Origin: Anisus vortex
Lineage: Eukaryota; Mollusca; Gastropoda; Planorbidae
Assembly: GCA_949126835.1 (NCBI GenBank)
Contig: OX421499.1
Coordinates: forward strand, 9,771,069-9,835,068
Length of the DNA: 64,000 nt
Direction: 5' to 3'
The notes below the pieces were generated by a model. The model searched no databases and was not told the DNA's origin. It was given only the letters and a program-made list of their open reading frames with translations. Position numbers and translations under genes: made by a program. Positions 31,768 through 45,213 of this stretch are shown piece by piece (within the stretch, counting starts at the first letter, position 1; each line of letters begins with the position of its first letter).

Positions 31768-34700
31768 TACTAGGTTTAAAACAGTATATTTAGACCCGAA
31801 TAGACATTTTACAATATTTGAAACAGCAGTAAGGAAAGTAGTATCGAAAACTGTGTAAGATTTAATATACGTCATAATAATAAACAGTTTGGCAATATAG
31901 TATTGAATGAGTCACAAAAAGATGAACACAAAAATGGCCAGGTGATGAAAATAAAATACAAGTTTTTAAAACGCTATGCTAGACGGTACTAGTTTCAGTG
32001 CATCAAATTATAAACCAACACAACGAGTTCCATACTTGGCCCGCAGAGCAATTTACAATTACCTCTTCTCCTTATATTGATTGATTTTGTTTAATGCAAG
32101 TCAAAACAACGTTGGTCAGTATAATTAATAACATCTGCTAATAACTGACGGACATATCAATTTCTTCACTTTTCTTGCATTAATTTTGAAGCACAACATA
32201 TTGACTTCTGATAACTATTGGAAGGAAGAAGCCAAATATTTTCTTTGATTTATAATAAAATATTCAATGAATAATTAATTCTTTAGCTTCATTGGTGTGA
32301 CTAAATAATGAATCCAATAATTTCTCTGATTTGAGAAATATCAGCAACACCGATTAGACTGAGTATTTATACATTAAACAAAGAACAGGATACACTATAG
32401 CTTTTGTTTTAAGTCAAAGCGTTGACGCGAATGACTTGGCTCGTGTAGCTAAAATTACACGACGTTGTGAACATAATCGTATTTATGAAGAGTCGTGTTC
32501 CTTTTTGAGGTCTTCGTGATACAATCAAAGCAGAGGACATTTTGAATACACTGATAGGCGATTAAAAAAATTCAGATAGTTGATTTAAATAAACTGTTAT
32601 GTGTTATAACCGATGTTGCTATCGCAATGTTTGTCATAAAGAATGGTTTTGTCAAACTTCTTGATGTCATTGATCGTAAGCTTAAACTTTCATTGTTTTT
32701 TTATTCAAAAAAGTTTCTTTGCAAAGATCTCATTATTGAACGCGCTCTTTGATAAAATCTGTTGAGTTGTTAAAGAATATCAACATAATAGTTTCCAACT
32801 ATTCATTAATTCCCAGTTTATTCAAGTCTCTCTTTTACAATACATGAAGAGTGAATAAGTAGATCTGTTGTTGGACTGTAGTTTTCTTTAACCAGCTGAG
32901 TTAAAGTCTTGAATAGATTCGTTTCTTGTCTGGAGGTTTGTAAGGTTTTCTTGATAAAAAAAAAACAACTAAAAATACTTTTCGGTAAAGAATGATAAGA
33001 TATTGAGGTTAAGGTTTCCAACAGACACAACTACATTAAAAAAAAATGTGAAGCTGGCATTTACTAGGACAAGGGTCAAACAAGGATTACATAAACATAA
33101 ATATAAATATAAACATAAACATAAATAATATGGAAATAGATGTGTACATTCAACTATATATTATATTAATTATTAGTAGTTGCGTAAGATTTACTAGTAT
33201 TGTATTACATTATTACGACACGCCTGTCCTTCATAAGAAATCCCCAAGTTGAGTTATCAATTCTTATTACAAAGGCGATATATCAGTGGTCATCTATGCA
33301 CTGTCATATATGCCGCAATAGATAATTTTAGTATTGCACTGGTCAAGTCTCTTTGATATACTTTTCAAGTATTAATTCAATAGAAATGTTAAATGACAAG
33401 CCAGCTTTTGTTATCTTTTTGTCGATAATTATTAATTAGTAGATGACTGTAGAATAATGAGTACCGAAATGTAGACTGTATTATTTATTTGGCTAGAGCC
33501 AAAATGAACTTATAATGATACTACCAATTGAAGCAGTAATTATAATAACTACAAGACAACGTAATAAATGATGTAAATAGATAATATATAATAAAATACT
33601 AGCGTGCGATGGAATATTCCAGTATGACCATCAACAACGTGGAAATCGTCCATGTTGTCTGGTGACGTAGTTGGAAAAACCACAGCTTTGGCTTATGAAA
33701 TACTTTCTATCGTTACTACACCAATTGTTATGAACAGTTAGTATTCATTTAATATGGTACAAAGTATAAATTTACGTTTTGTAACAACATACATTTCGTA
33801 ATTATCGTATTATCTTAAATGTTTGTGTTGACTTCTTAATGGTTTCTATGTAAAATGTCTTTCCCTTTGGCCTTGATAATGCTATGGCGTTATATCAATT
33901 TTCTATTAACAAAATATGGTAAAGTATGATTAGTGGACCCCAAGAAAGCTCTCTAGATAACAAGATAGAGTTAGAACCTGCGCATCTCACGACCACTGCG
34001 AAATTCATTAGAAGTATTTGTCTTGTCTAAGTCCTCCAACAAATTCCTTAGAAGAAGTCCGTTTACACGCGTCCAGTCCAGGAACTACCAACTAAATTAT
34101 CTATTACTGAACGATTTTTTTTAAACTTTTCAAATCAAATCACATGCCTTAAGGAGTTATCCCACAAAGAAACGGAATAGTAGAGATGACATGGGCAACC
34201 TTCTGTGGGGCAGACAATTATTAGTTCCTGGGTCAGTGTTTCGCATGTGTGCACTTAAGCGGTGCACCTTGATGCTAACGCTGTCATCGGAAATTAAAAA
34301 AAACCGGCTTGAGCAGGGTTAGTGAACCATCTAAAAACCTTGTCAGAAATATTCCATAAGAAAGCATTTTATTGTGACATTTTTGTGAATTCTTAAAGAA
34401 ATTTGAGGAATCAATGGTGAGTTGTTCTGTTTTTTGTTAAAAATTGTTGGGGATTTCAGGATATTTGTGCGTTCCGGACTTGTTTGTGGATTTTTAGGGA
34501 ATCGCTAGATATTGGTGCGAGATGTAGTGGATGGGGGCAGTGCAACCTTAAGTCTAGGTGGATGTATCAATTCTAGGGATGAACACCGTGGTTCACAATA
34601 CAAGAAGAAAATAAATGCCAAGATGGACACAGTTATTCCCAAAACAAATTTTTTTGTGATAAATTTAACTTATGAAGAAATTCATGTAATTTATGTCGAT

Positions 34701-35589
34701 GAATAAAACTCAAAGATTATGGATATACTATATAATTAGTAATCACGCATACTTTCTTATATAAATAATATTGCCCAACTAGTGAAAATAAAAGAGCAAA
34801 ACAAAAGTATATTGACCTTTAACCTGAGTTCATCTCAACAACATACAAATTTTACATTTTTGCACACCGCCCTTTTTTTTTTTTTGCACCACACAGCGAT
34901 ATGTAGTAGAAATGAAATAGTGGAATTCTGCATAGAGTGATGGAGATGGTTAGAGAGATAGAGAGACAGAACTTGGGTAAGAGAGAGATTCAATTAATGT
35001 CTAGAGAAGTCTGGATAAACGTGTGTTTCAGAAGGATAGGGCGTTCATGAAAATTAATTAGTTTTTATATAGCCGAAAAAAAACAACAAACCAAAAAACT
35101 AAACAACAATAATAAAAACAATAATAAAAACAATAATAAAACAATAATAAAAACCAACGTTTGATTGAAACGGTAATTTCAATTTTTTATTGCGGTTTGA
35201 AGACTGTATAAAGGATGGGATTAATTTGTTACATTTTTGTTTTGTTTTTGAGACAAACTTGAGACATAGAGCCAGACAGATTTCAATGGAACTGGTTGTA
35301 AATGTGAATAGAATGAGTTCAATGGAACTGTTTGTAAATGTGAATAGAATGATTTCAGAAATTAGTTCTTAGAAGATTCAAGTGATTTATAATTTTTGTT
35401 CTATTATATGAATTTGATTTATTAATCTGTTTATTTTCAATGACTTACAAGACCTGCTTTATTAATCCTGTGGGCTCTTATAGGTGCATTAGGGACGTAA
35501 TCAAACCTCTCCAACTGGCTAACCTGCATGACCCAGGTATCATCTGTATACCTTCACCTTGTGTCTAGAGATCAGATCACTCACAAATA
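31768..35589. other. 3.8-kb stretch with no recognisable gene
   Basis: AT-rich unique-looking sequence. Visible details are a short ATAAAC/ATAAAT repeat at about 33094-33128, a poly-T near 34868, and an (AATAATAAAAAC)n low-complexity tract at about 35101-35157. No open frame in it has features of a real protein. It is the longest stretch of the window without an identified repeat, so any host regulatory sequence could hide here. Confidence 0.5.
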
Positions 35590-35960
35590 ACCTTTTCTAT
35601 GTTTGTTTTTGGTCTGCCCACTTTTCTCATCATCTGAGGTTTCCAGTCAAGTGCTTGTCTGGCCACATTATCCTCTGGTCTTCTCAGTGTGTGCTCAACC
35701 CATCCCCACTCGCGTTTTTTTTAATCTCCTCTGTCAATGGAGTTTTGTCTGTTTTTTCCCCCCAAATGTTAGTCACGTGATATCTATGTGAGTCATCTAA
35801 TTTTTTAATATGCGTCTCATACATCTATTTTTAAATATCTTGAGCTTGTTTGCGATTTATTTTGTTTATTCCCCAAGTCCTAGAGCCATAAAGTGTCTGA
35901 CAATATCTTGATTTTGAAGATGCTGGTCTTACTATTTACTGATGCCATATGGGAGGTAGA
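35590..35960 (-). pseudogene. C-terminal relic of an RTE/CR1-like LINE
   Basis: On the minus strand, broken frames give a segment typical of LINE C-termini: HTLRRPEDNVARQALDW near 35690-35640, then RKVGRPKTN near 35615. Upstream (about 35960-35880) lies a degraded KIKILSDTLWL-like piece. Stops and frameshifts are frequent and no RT core remains. A second relic of the same segment lies at 46.99-47.10 kb on the plus strand. Confidence 0.7.
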
Positions 35961-36505
35961 TTTTTCAAATCACATCTGGCGTTGTTTATGAGCCTACTTG
36001 TGTGTTCGCCAGTTCCTCCATCTTTATTTACTATACTGCCCATTTACGTTTTTTTTTTGTACGTCGATAATTCATGTAGACAAATTTTGTTGATGTATGA
36101 TTGGCAAGGGGGGGGGGGGGAATAATTACCATAATTTTTGTTTATTTGTATATACGGTCAGACGCATGAATGTGATTCTAAATGATTACTTTTTTTTATA
36201 GGTCAATTCATTCTAGATCCTTGAATAGATTTACAAATGTCATATTTATATTGATCATAAATCTTTTTTTGCGTTCCGACTCCCCCTTCTTTAAGTTAAA
36301 TGTTCACTCCCCCCCCCTTCCGCCGCAATGATAAACGTGACAGTCCTAAAGTTTTTCGTGAATTGTGATACTTTGTTTCAGTCAATTTAATCATATACGA
36401 TAAATATAACTTATAAAGGAATACATATAATTTTTATAATTTATGAATACAATTATGATTATGGACATACTATATAATCATTAAACACACATAATAGATA
36501 ATATT
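35961..36505. other. unassigned stretch with G and C runs
   Basis: A run of 12 G at about 36109-36120 and a C-rich run at about 36309-36318; otherwise AT-rich with no gene. Confidence 0.4.
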
Positions 36506-36700
36506 GGTCTAGCGGTTAGCACACCGGACTGTCAACCAAAAACCATCGGATAGGTCGCGGGTTCTATCCCTGCCACCGGCGGATCCCTGTCACCCTGCAG
36601 GAGTTTTGGGCCTGTAAACGTATTTGCGCCAGCAGGCAGCACTATGTACAAAAATGACAACGGTAACATTGGCAAAATTAGAAAACAAGGCAAGGTAAAT
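36506..36700 (+). repeat. tRNA-derived SINE, family B, tail type 2
   Basis: The head has an A-box-like TCTAGCGGTTAGC (from 36508) and a B-box GGGTTCTATCCC (36559-36570). The body includes CCTGCAGGAGTTTTGGGC (about 36594-36611). After this it differs from the family B copy at 49.3 kb and continues with TATTTGCGCCAGCAGGCAGC, which is shared with the fragment at 60551-60660. Confidence 0.85.
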
Positions 36701-37019
36701 AAAGCAATGGTACTTACTTGCTTACTTGAGCTTTATTATAAATTTAAATAAATTATATTGATAAATAAACAAGTAGTAGCGTTTTTCTATCAAGTTGAAA
36801 ATACAAATTTAAAAAAAATGGCCGCCACCTCCGTAGCAACCAATTGTTTTCTATTTAATTTTCGTTTTTAAATGTTTAGTCACCAGTATATGTGTTCAAA
36901 ATATTATACATATTGGCTAAGAAATTTTTAACAAATTCCTTTCTGCTCGTCCCCATGACCGTAACAGTAAATATTGCATGTTTACCATTTTTAAATTGTT
37001 GCCTTTTTTAAATTGCATA
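36701..37019. other. unassigned stretch
   Basis: AT-rich, with no gene or repeat recognised. Confidence 0.4.
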
Positions 37020-37215
37020 ACGAGTCTTGCCATTTTTACCGTGTGCATATTTAACGTTGCCATTTTTACAGGGATTCATATGCATACTATTGAACACAAT
37101 ATTGTTATGTTTCCCTGGGTGGGAAAACGGTGCAACACAATTTTATGGGACAAATGCCCCCTTGTTCGTGGAACATGTAACTCCGCGAAACATCGAACAA
37201 TACACGGAACACGGA
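37020..37215 (+). repeat. dispersed ~200-bp repeat (copy 1)
   Basis: This segment is homologous, in reverse complement, to about 47505-47705. Shared landmarks include GCCATTTTTACCGTG, TGCCATTTTTACAG and GGAACATGTAACTCCGCGAA. No coding capacity is recognised; the nature of the element is unknown. Confidence 0.7.
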
Positions 37216-37559
37216 ACACACTTTTCCGGAAACTCAAAATCCAATAGCAGATACAGAAACTGCTGTCTGATTCATAACTCATTCATAACGAAAACCTGAA
37301 ACGTTTCAACCCAGGATATCTGTGCACACGCACACGTCAATCAACATCACGACAGCCTATCATTTTCCGAAACGAATGCAAAACATCTGCAAAGTCTAGT
37401 AGTTTATGTGTTTTTTAGCTGGATTTATAAAAGTGACCTTAGGGATGTCCCTCTGTATCCAAGAATAAAGCACTTGTGCTAATAATCCAAAGTCCTAATC
37501 TTTATTATTACACTTTCGCTACAAACCATCTACGCTACCAGGGATCTATGTATTTAATC

Positions 37560-38167
37560 ATATACAATCAATATCCTCACATATACAATCAATAGACTCA
37601 CAAATACAATCAATAGACTCACAAATACAATCAATAGACTCACAAATACAATCAATAGACTCACAAATACAATCAATAGACTCATATTTACAATCATTAG
37701 ACTCATATATATAATCAATATCCTTACATATACAATCAATAGACTCATATTTACAATCATTAAACTCATATATACAATCAATAGACTCATATATACAATC
37801 AATAGACTCACATTTACAATCATTAGACTAATTTATACAATCAATAGACTCATATATATACGATCAATAGACTCACATTTACAATCATTAGACTCATATA
37901 TATAATCAATATCCTTACATATGCAATCAATAGACTCATACATACAATCATTAGACTCATATATACAATCAATAGACTCGCATTTACAATCATTAGACTC
38001 ATATATACAATCAATAGACTCACATATATACTCTATAAACTCGCATATGCAATCTTCAGACGCACACATAATAACAATAGACTCACATATGCAATTAATA
38101 AACTCTAATATTCAGTGTGCAAACTCACATATTCCATCAATAAACTTACTCGACCCATCAATACATT
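37560..38167. repeat. minisatellite, 21-bp unit, ~25 copies plus decayed end
   Basis: The unit is ATAGACTCACAAATACAATC plus A, with ACAAATACA, ATATATACA and ATTTACA variants. It becomes irregular after about 38045. The 7-codon unit leaves frames open on both strands; I see no sign that they are genes. Confidence 0.94.
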
Positions 38168-38649
38168 AACATTATATTATCAATCAATATTTTAACAATA
38201 GACTCACATGAGCTATAAATAAACTTTACATACTCAGAACCATAAGCTCACAATAAGCGATTGCAGACTGCAACGAAACCTTAACACACACATACATTGG
38301 CGTATATGAGCGCAGGTGGCGTATTAACATGCTCTTCAGCTCTCCATGTGCTAATATATTACGTTCCCAACAGCTCTGCATTCATTCTTAGTCGAGTTTT
38401 CGCTAAGCACTCACACATTTTTCAAAAAAGAAACAACTTGACTAGCTTTGTGTGTGGTTTGAAATACAATAATGGCAACTGATACTTAAATTAACTCTTT
38501 CTCTGCCCAGGTAGTAACATATGTCCATGTTGACGGCCCCTATTTGCAAGATCAAGTATAACAATGACAGACACACTCCTGCTATTTCGGTCGAATCCTA
38601 GAAACAAAAAAAAATCTGGGATGGTTAATAGTTAAAGGATATGCTACTT
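38168..38649. other. unassigned stretch
   Basis: No gene or repeat family is recognised. Confidence 0.4.
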
Positions 38650-38882
38650 CACGAGTCGGCAACCTATGGCACACTTGCCAAACTTAGCACGCCGAACCAT
38701 TTTCAATGGCACGTAGAGTACCCTCCCCCCCCCCCCCAAAAAAAAAAAAAAAATTCAAAAAAAATTCAAAAAAAATTGAAGAAATAGCTTGGTAGTGCAG
38801 GATGACTCTGATGTAGTTGGCAAGCTGAATGAATTAGAAATCCTACTTTGGCACATTTTTATCAAAAGGTTACCGAACCCTG
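38650..38882. mobile_element. hAT-type MITE with C/A-rich insertion
   Basis: Ends are CACGAGTCGGCAACCT and AGGTTACCGAACCCTG, with the family interior (GGCACGTAGA, GAATGAATTAGAAATCCTA). A poly-C/poly-A tract at about 38726-38780 has expanded inside. The flanks (TGCTACTT and TTAACTAC) do not form a clear duplication. Confidence 0.78.
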
Positions 38883-40375
38883 TTAACTACTTCACTGATA
38901 ATATAAAATGATCATAACTTAAAATAGCGAGAGACAACAACAAAGACAAAGTGGCTGGTTCAAAGTTCACAGTAGAAAGTTCAAGCTTATAGTCAGCAAA
39001 GAGTTAAGCGATACTCTATTATGTTTCACATGCATTTTTATAAAATTACTTTGGTACGTCTGTTGTGTATTAGTGTTGAAGAATTTTCCTGCAGAGGTCA
39101 TTATGAATACTAATAATATATACAGTATTATACCAGTATATATTTTACATTCTTCAATAATAATATTAAAATTGTGTGTTTAGTGGCAGTGTGTTTAAAC
39201 TCCACTGTCAAACTCATTCAATTTAAAAACATATTTTTTTACGCTTTTAGAAAACGTTGCCTTTATAGAGAACTGTTTTTCCATCAATCTGACTTATCGT
39301 TCTTGACAAACAAGTAGTTCAAACAAAATGGCGAAGCTTTCTTCCTTTTTTTTGAACTCAGGGCACGTTCGCGGCTTTACTTTAGACGCACGTGCATCTT
39401 TACTGATTGCTAAGAGTTAAGCCACACCCCTTCCTGCCAAAGTATACATTTGTAGTTCTGCGCAGTTTTCTCAATAATTTTATCGGAATTTCACGCGCAT
39501 AGATCTCAGCGAACATCATACGTGCCTTTCAGCCAACACAGAGCAGCTTGAAAATGTCTACATAAATTAAAATTTATATTCCTACACCCTTTACATTACC
39601 TTCATAAAACTATGTGTGTTTCTGGTGGGCCGCATACTCCACCTTCAAAGGGCTTCATGAATCTCTTCCGGTCATCCTAACGCGCTGAAAATGTGCACAT
39701 AGACGTGATATCTATGACAACGCACATTAACCAATTTTCAGGCACATTCCCTCAACCCAACGAACTATAAATATGTTTTTTAATACTGAATATTGGGTTT
39801 TACACTTATGATGCGCATTGTTAAATCCTTACTATATGCACACGAATGTCACATTTTCCCAAAAGATTACATCTTTTCAAATTTTATCTTCACTTTTGTA
39901 TGTTTACAACAAATTTTTGGGAGGCTAATTGACCCACTTCCGGTCCTCCTATGAGGCTGAATTATATGCAATGCTCTACGGCAAAATGTCTAGGTTCCAT
40001 ATTTCAGCTTCATAGAAGGACTTGAGCACTGCAAATCCAATTTTCAGCAGCACTCCCATTTTCCTAACCCACAAAATATGTTTCAAACGATTTACCTAAT
40101 TTAAATGGGCGCCGTAAAGTGTTCAAGGCAGACATACAGAACAAAGAATTGTATTATATTATTTATAACTAAGTTCTTCTTTATTTCTTCCGTCCTATGT
40201 GGCAAAAGATTAAATCTCTGGAAGGCTAATTTCGACCGAGACAAAGATGAATTTAAAATATTTTAAACTACAAACTGTGTATTTAAGGGTTGTTTAATTA
40301 ACAATAATTTTGTACTTTAAGTTGAAAAGCTATTAGAAACTAAATAAAAGTTGAAAGATTAAGTGTAGAGGAAAA
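38883..40375. other. unassigned stretch, possible old diverged repeats
   Basis: No gene is recognised. Between about 39590 and 40100 a few similar phrases recur (CTTCCGGTC, then CATTCCCTCAACCCA-like, then AATATGTTT), hinting at two or three very old repeat units of roughly 300 bp. Confidence 0.35.
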
Positions 40376-40502
40376 AGAAAATAAATATAACCATACAGTC
40401 TATACTTAAACGTAAAATAAATATAACCATACAGTCTATACTTAAACGTAAAATAAATATAACCATACAGTCTATACTTAAACGTAAAATAAATATAACC
40501 AT
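40376..40502. repeat. minisatellite, 36-bp unit, left part (split by LTR element)
   Basis: About 3.5 units of AAATAAATATAACCATACAG plus TCTATACTTAAACGTA. The array is interrupted at 40503 and resumes at 46721. Confidence 0.93.
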
Positions 40503-41105
40503 TGTTATGGACTGTCTCTATGATGACTATTCTTACGACTCGTTAAATCGGATTCAATGTATATAGTTGTATCTTTATTAGAAGTCTCTAGATTCTGCTA
40601 ATCTGTAGCCCAAGCTAGGGGTTCCTTAAGTGACAGGTCTATGCAGCAATGTAGTTATATTCGTGATAATTATCTTCAACACCTTTCTCAACACTGATAG
40701 ATCAAACAACTCCAGTTGTTGAATAAACAATTTTATTTAAATTGTAGACTCAATATAAACGATCAATAAATGCATCAACTGATGGCAACATAAGTATTTC
40801 AATAAATGGCATATAATATACAAGTATCAATATAGCGACTTCACTCTACAAACTTTCAAACTGAACTCACTTTAAGGAGGTGGGGACTTTACAAAGAAAA
40901 CTATCATCGAAGATTCTACAGGGTTTTAATACGCATTTTAACCTCTTTCTCTATAAAATACTGCGATCCAGAATTATCCTATTATTTTTTTTAAACTGCC
41001 CTCAGTGCATAAAGGTCAAACCTTGGTCGCCTTGGACTCTAATACGCACTTGTTAAGAGGTCAATGCCTTAATACGTCATCCCTCTATGACCGATATTCG
41101 TAACA
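40503..41105 (-). repeat. 3' LTR (603 bp)
   Basis: Direct repeat of 46118-46720, with about seven differences including changes near 40627-40630, 40927, 40988, 41005, 41069 and 41078. It begins TGTTATGG and ends TTCGTAACA on the plus strand. Confidence 0.95.
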
Positions 41106-43210
41106 CCACCACCCTTCAACAGTTTTATAATTATTTCTTTTACATTTTAACAATACTAAAAAATGTTAATTTTAAGGAATAATTATAAAAGAAAATTTTC
41201 CTTGGAAAACTCTACATACATACATACAGTTCAATTGGGTATTCCAATAATTCAATCGAACTGATAACAATAACATATTATATATGCAATATAAGTTAAT
41301 CTTATCAAATGGCTTAACTATAGTCATTCACTCCTTCAATAATAATTCAAAAAAATGGACAATTAAATTGTTTATCTAAATCTTGTATACAAGAAAAATA
41401 CATAGGGATAAATATTATACAATTTAATAAGTTCCATTACATTAACATTCCACGTTAATAAAAACTCTCGCGTCCATTTCATTATATTATCTATCTTTTA
41501 CAATTGCAATTAAACAATAAGAAAAAAAATCACTTAATGTCTATTCAGACACGACTTATTTTTTATAAGGAGAAAAAACTCGTTATTGAAAAACACTAGG
41601 CTTAACTCAATTTCAAAACAACAAAAAAAAAATTATCCCTCGGCAGTATTTTTTTTTTCAAGCTTGTAGGCTTGGACAACATTAGACAACTGTCTGTGGC
41701 GAAACCCAAAATGTAGGTCAATTCCGCACTTCTCTCTCTCTCTCTTTTTTTTCTCTCTCATTCCCAATTGATTTTAACAATGTTGACATGGCTATGCAAA
41801 TTTACCCAATTACCACTTAGGTAAAAAATTGCTACGCGATTAAATAGTTATCGTATTAATGAGCATTATTTAACAACTATCATTTCAAAATTACATTCAT
41901 TTATGTTATATTAAGAAAATGAAAAATGGTCTGTTCACGAATTAAAATAGTTTATAGACAATTTCATTAAAAATATTTCAATTTCTCATTTTACCATGAC
42001 CTTTCTACGTCATAGGTTTCTTTTAGTGTAGTTCACATCGTAGCAGTTTTAAATTGAACACTCAGACAACATGGATTTACTTAAAACAAATTGGTTAATT
42101 TACTTAATTAACTATCAATTAAAGCAAGTTATCATCTTCATACAATCTTAGTACTAAACAGTAAAAACTTATTTTCTTTAGATTACATTAAAGACATTTC
42201 AAATACAATATTATTGACGTACAATAGATAAAAAGATTAGAAGTTAAAGAGCATACTATTAATTTTTTTTTTCAGACAGAAAACAATTTTACAATTTACA
42301 AAACAATTGCTGGTCTGAATGGTTCCATATCCAAGCTTTTCAGTTATGGTAAGGTGGAATCCATTGCTCTTTTCCATGTTCCACAAAGATTTTATTCATT
42401 ATTCATAGATTCCTTTGGTTGTCAATACAATTCATTCAATCTATTTTAACTAATACAAAAAAAAATAGATTAGTTTTACAATCTTGACATGAAATCCCTA
42501 ATTAATAATACATTTGTTGAACATTGGTATGTCAACATTATAAATTCTCAAACATGAAATTCTCAACCATTCTGGTTTACAGTGTCAAGTCAGTGGCACA
42601 TCCTAAATTTATACAAAACAAGGATAACAAAGTTTACATTAGTTTCACTTCTGGTCTGCTTTTCATGTAACAGTATCCTAAAAGTGAAAAATCATATATA
42701 ATACATTTCTTGGAATCTTGTTAGTCATAGTTCTGCCTTGCAGCAACTATTTTTACCCTACATTATCATACATTCAATGATAATATTACAAATGAATAAA
42801 TTCACATAGAAGAAATTTGCTTCCTGAATCAGTGAGCAATTATTTCAATAACAGTACATGATAAAATACATTTCCATAGTACAATCATAAAACATTTCTC
42901 AATACTTTAGTGATAGAAAAATTCTCTTTTCTCAAAATCATTTACATCTTTATCAATCAAATTATCCTCTCTGCCAAATGTTTCAATTATCATTTCCAGA
43001 GATTCTCAAACATATCTTATAATCAGTCCACATTTATAATGTCCTCTGATTTAGAAACCAATTCTGCGGATAAAACTGATCTTTTTCTCTTATAGCAATT
43101 ATTTTAATGCTCAATCTAACAAGTTTGTTTAGAAATATCACAATATAATGATATCTACTCTAACAATACTTTTACTCATTCCTGTTTCTTCACAAGTAAG
43201 GGATTTAGTT
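41106..43210. other. non-coding 3' interior of the LTR element
   Basis: AT-rich, with no frame resembling RT, RNase H or envelope. In elements with integrase before RT, the RT would lie here, so its absence marks a large deletion or replacement by unrelated sequence. Confidence 0.6.
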
Positions 43211-45208
43211 TTAAAATAGTAAGTTTGGTAACCAACTATCAGTGAATTTGTCATTCAATTCATCCTGTACTCCAGGCATGATTTTTACAATGAAGAGTAA
43301 CAATGTTAACAACATCAAGTTTATTCCAATTGTTTTCAGAAGGTAAGGCTTTATCATTATCATTTTCAAATGATATAATATTTTTGCCTTGCTTTCATCA
43401 CACAACAATGGCATCTGCATGTGAGCAGTGTACAATTTTTTTCTAACAAAAACAGTTATGTCAGACAAAAAATTTATGTACTTATCTAGGTACTTGATCA
43501 GCCCAAGGAGATCCAATTCGGTCTGCCATGCCTCTTGAAGTAGTTTGAGTGGTCCTCGGACAGTGGGTCCGAAGATTGGTCCATAGGCTCCTTGACTTTC
43601 CGGATAGGATTCAGTTGTCACCTCATGCTTCGTGCATAAGTTCGTTAGGACTGGATTGAAGAGTTCCAAGGCGAAGTTGGTCCCTCGATCTGTCGGTATG
43701 GATTGTGGTAACCCATAGCTTTTGATAGTTTCGGTCCAGTTCTCAGCACTCGTTTCTTCAGTGATGCTCCTCAAATCTTCATCTGTACCGGCAACTGCAG
43801 GTTTGCATTGTTGTTTGAGCATGCTGTGGTCTATATGTTCATAGACATTATTAGTAGGAGTTTCTTTCTCGTCGACAGCTTTCTCATGTAGCTGTAGCAA
43901 CTCTGGGTCTACTTTCTGCTCAGCAATCAATTCATTTGGTGATGACTTCTTTGATTGTTCATTTCCTTTCGGACAATCTTCAGTCTTGGAGAAAATAGTA
44001 GTACCAAGTTCCACTTCGTCTTCCTCTTTCTTCTCTCGTGGGAGAATTTCTTCTTTCTTTTTCTTTTCTTGTGAGAGAATTTCTTCTTTCTTTTTCTGTG
44101 GTGTCATACCCTTAATGACATCACCTACAGGATAAAGTTCTTTTTCTTTTCCTGTCTCCACAATAGGACTAGGGTCTGGATTTTCCTTCACAATCAGTTC
44201 AGGTCTCACCCTCCCTTTCGCCAAATCATTAGCTAGGATAACAGATATGCCCTCAACAGGAAGTTTTGATATTACTCCAACTGTCACATATCCTGTCACC
44301 AAGTCAGATGAGATGTATATCCTATGTAGAGGTATTTCTTCTTTCCATTCAAAACCTCTCAATAGGACAGTCTGTCCTGTCAATGTATTATCATTCAATG
44401 GTAATACATCTTTAAGCAGCAGGGTTAATGATGCCCCTGTGTCTCGTAATATGTTTACGGACTTCAGTGGTCCTTCCTTTTGTAAGGCCACACAACCTTC
44501 ACTAATGAACGGTTGAAAACTGCAAAGGGTCTCTGTGTCAATTTTATTCTTCCCTTGACCATGACTTTCGGGTGTTTTTTCACCTTTCGATGACTTCAGA
44601 CTCTTGTTCGAGTCAAAAATACTTTGGTCTACTTTTTCGTCTCTGTGGACCTGGACAATTAACCCAAAAATAGCCATTCTGTATTTATAATCAGGATATT
44701 CATCCTTATTTTCTTCAGTTGTAGATTTCTCTACCTTCTGACTTTTGCTGTCAGGCAAATCCACCCTCAGTGTTTCTGGTTTAGAAAAATCTTTCTTCGA
44801 ATTCAGTTCGTTTGTATTTTCGCTTTCTTGTACATTTTGTTTTGGTTTATGGCTGGCACAGAGTACCACTTTATTAGGTCTTTTGTCGCTTCTTATGCTC
44901 CAACAGTCTTCTATGCTATGTCCTACTCTTTTACAAAAAGTACATTGGACGTTTTTGTTGACAGGTTTCTTATTAACATCATTTTGTTTCACAAAATGCT
45001 CCTTTCCACGATGTTTTTGTTGTGTGTTTTCTGCTGGCCGTTGTGATCTATTAAAATTCTTTCCATCAGCTGTTCTATGACACAGTGTATATTGTTCCGC
45101 TAAATCAGCAGCTTTATGTGGGTCAGTGATGTCCAGCTCGGGTAAATACATTCTTACATCCGGCCTCACTTTGTTAATAAAATCCTCTAATAGAATGATA
45201 TGTTTCAT
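43211..45208 (-). pseudogene. gag (C-terminal), protease and deleted integrase
   Basis: An open frame of 665 codons. Residues 1-45 continue a gag capsid-like domain (LLEDFINKVRPDVRMYL). Residues 89-102 are a zinc knuckle C-x2-C-x4-H-x4-C (CTFCKRVGHSIEDC). The aspartic protease has its active site DTGAS at 256-260 and a flap/C-terminal part LANDLAKG at 325-332. A charged Lys/Glu linker (about 370-400) follows. Pre-integrase sequence (EQKVDPELLQL, 430-440) then jumps to an integrase core fragment (TDRGTNF at 506-512), with SQGA at 538-541 leading almost directly to RGPLKLLQE at 551-559. The zinc-binding domain and the regions of the first catalytic Asp and the Glu are therefore missing. The end resembles an integrase tail out of register. 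It would act as a gag/protease donor at most. Integrase after protease with no RT between suggests a Gmr1-like order (inference). Confidence 0.85.
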
Positions 45209-45213
45209 TTCTT

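Noticed and set aside
36506..36580. Functional tRNA gene
   Set aside because: A- and B-boxes are present, but no proper acceptor stem closes, and the sequence continues into a body shared with other dispersed copies. It is a SINE.
41106..43210. Envelope or RT gene in the LTR element
   Set aside because: No frame longer than about 60 codons and no RT or membrane-protein motifs are visible.
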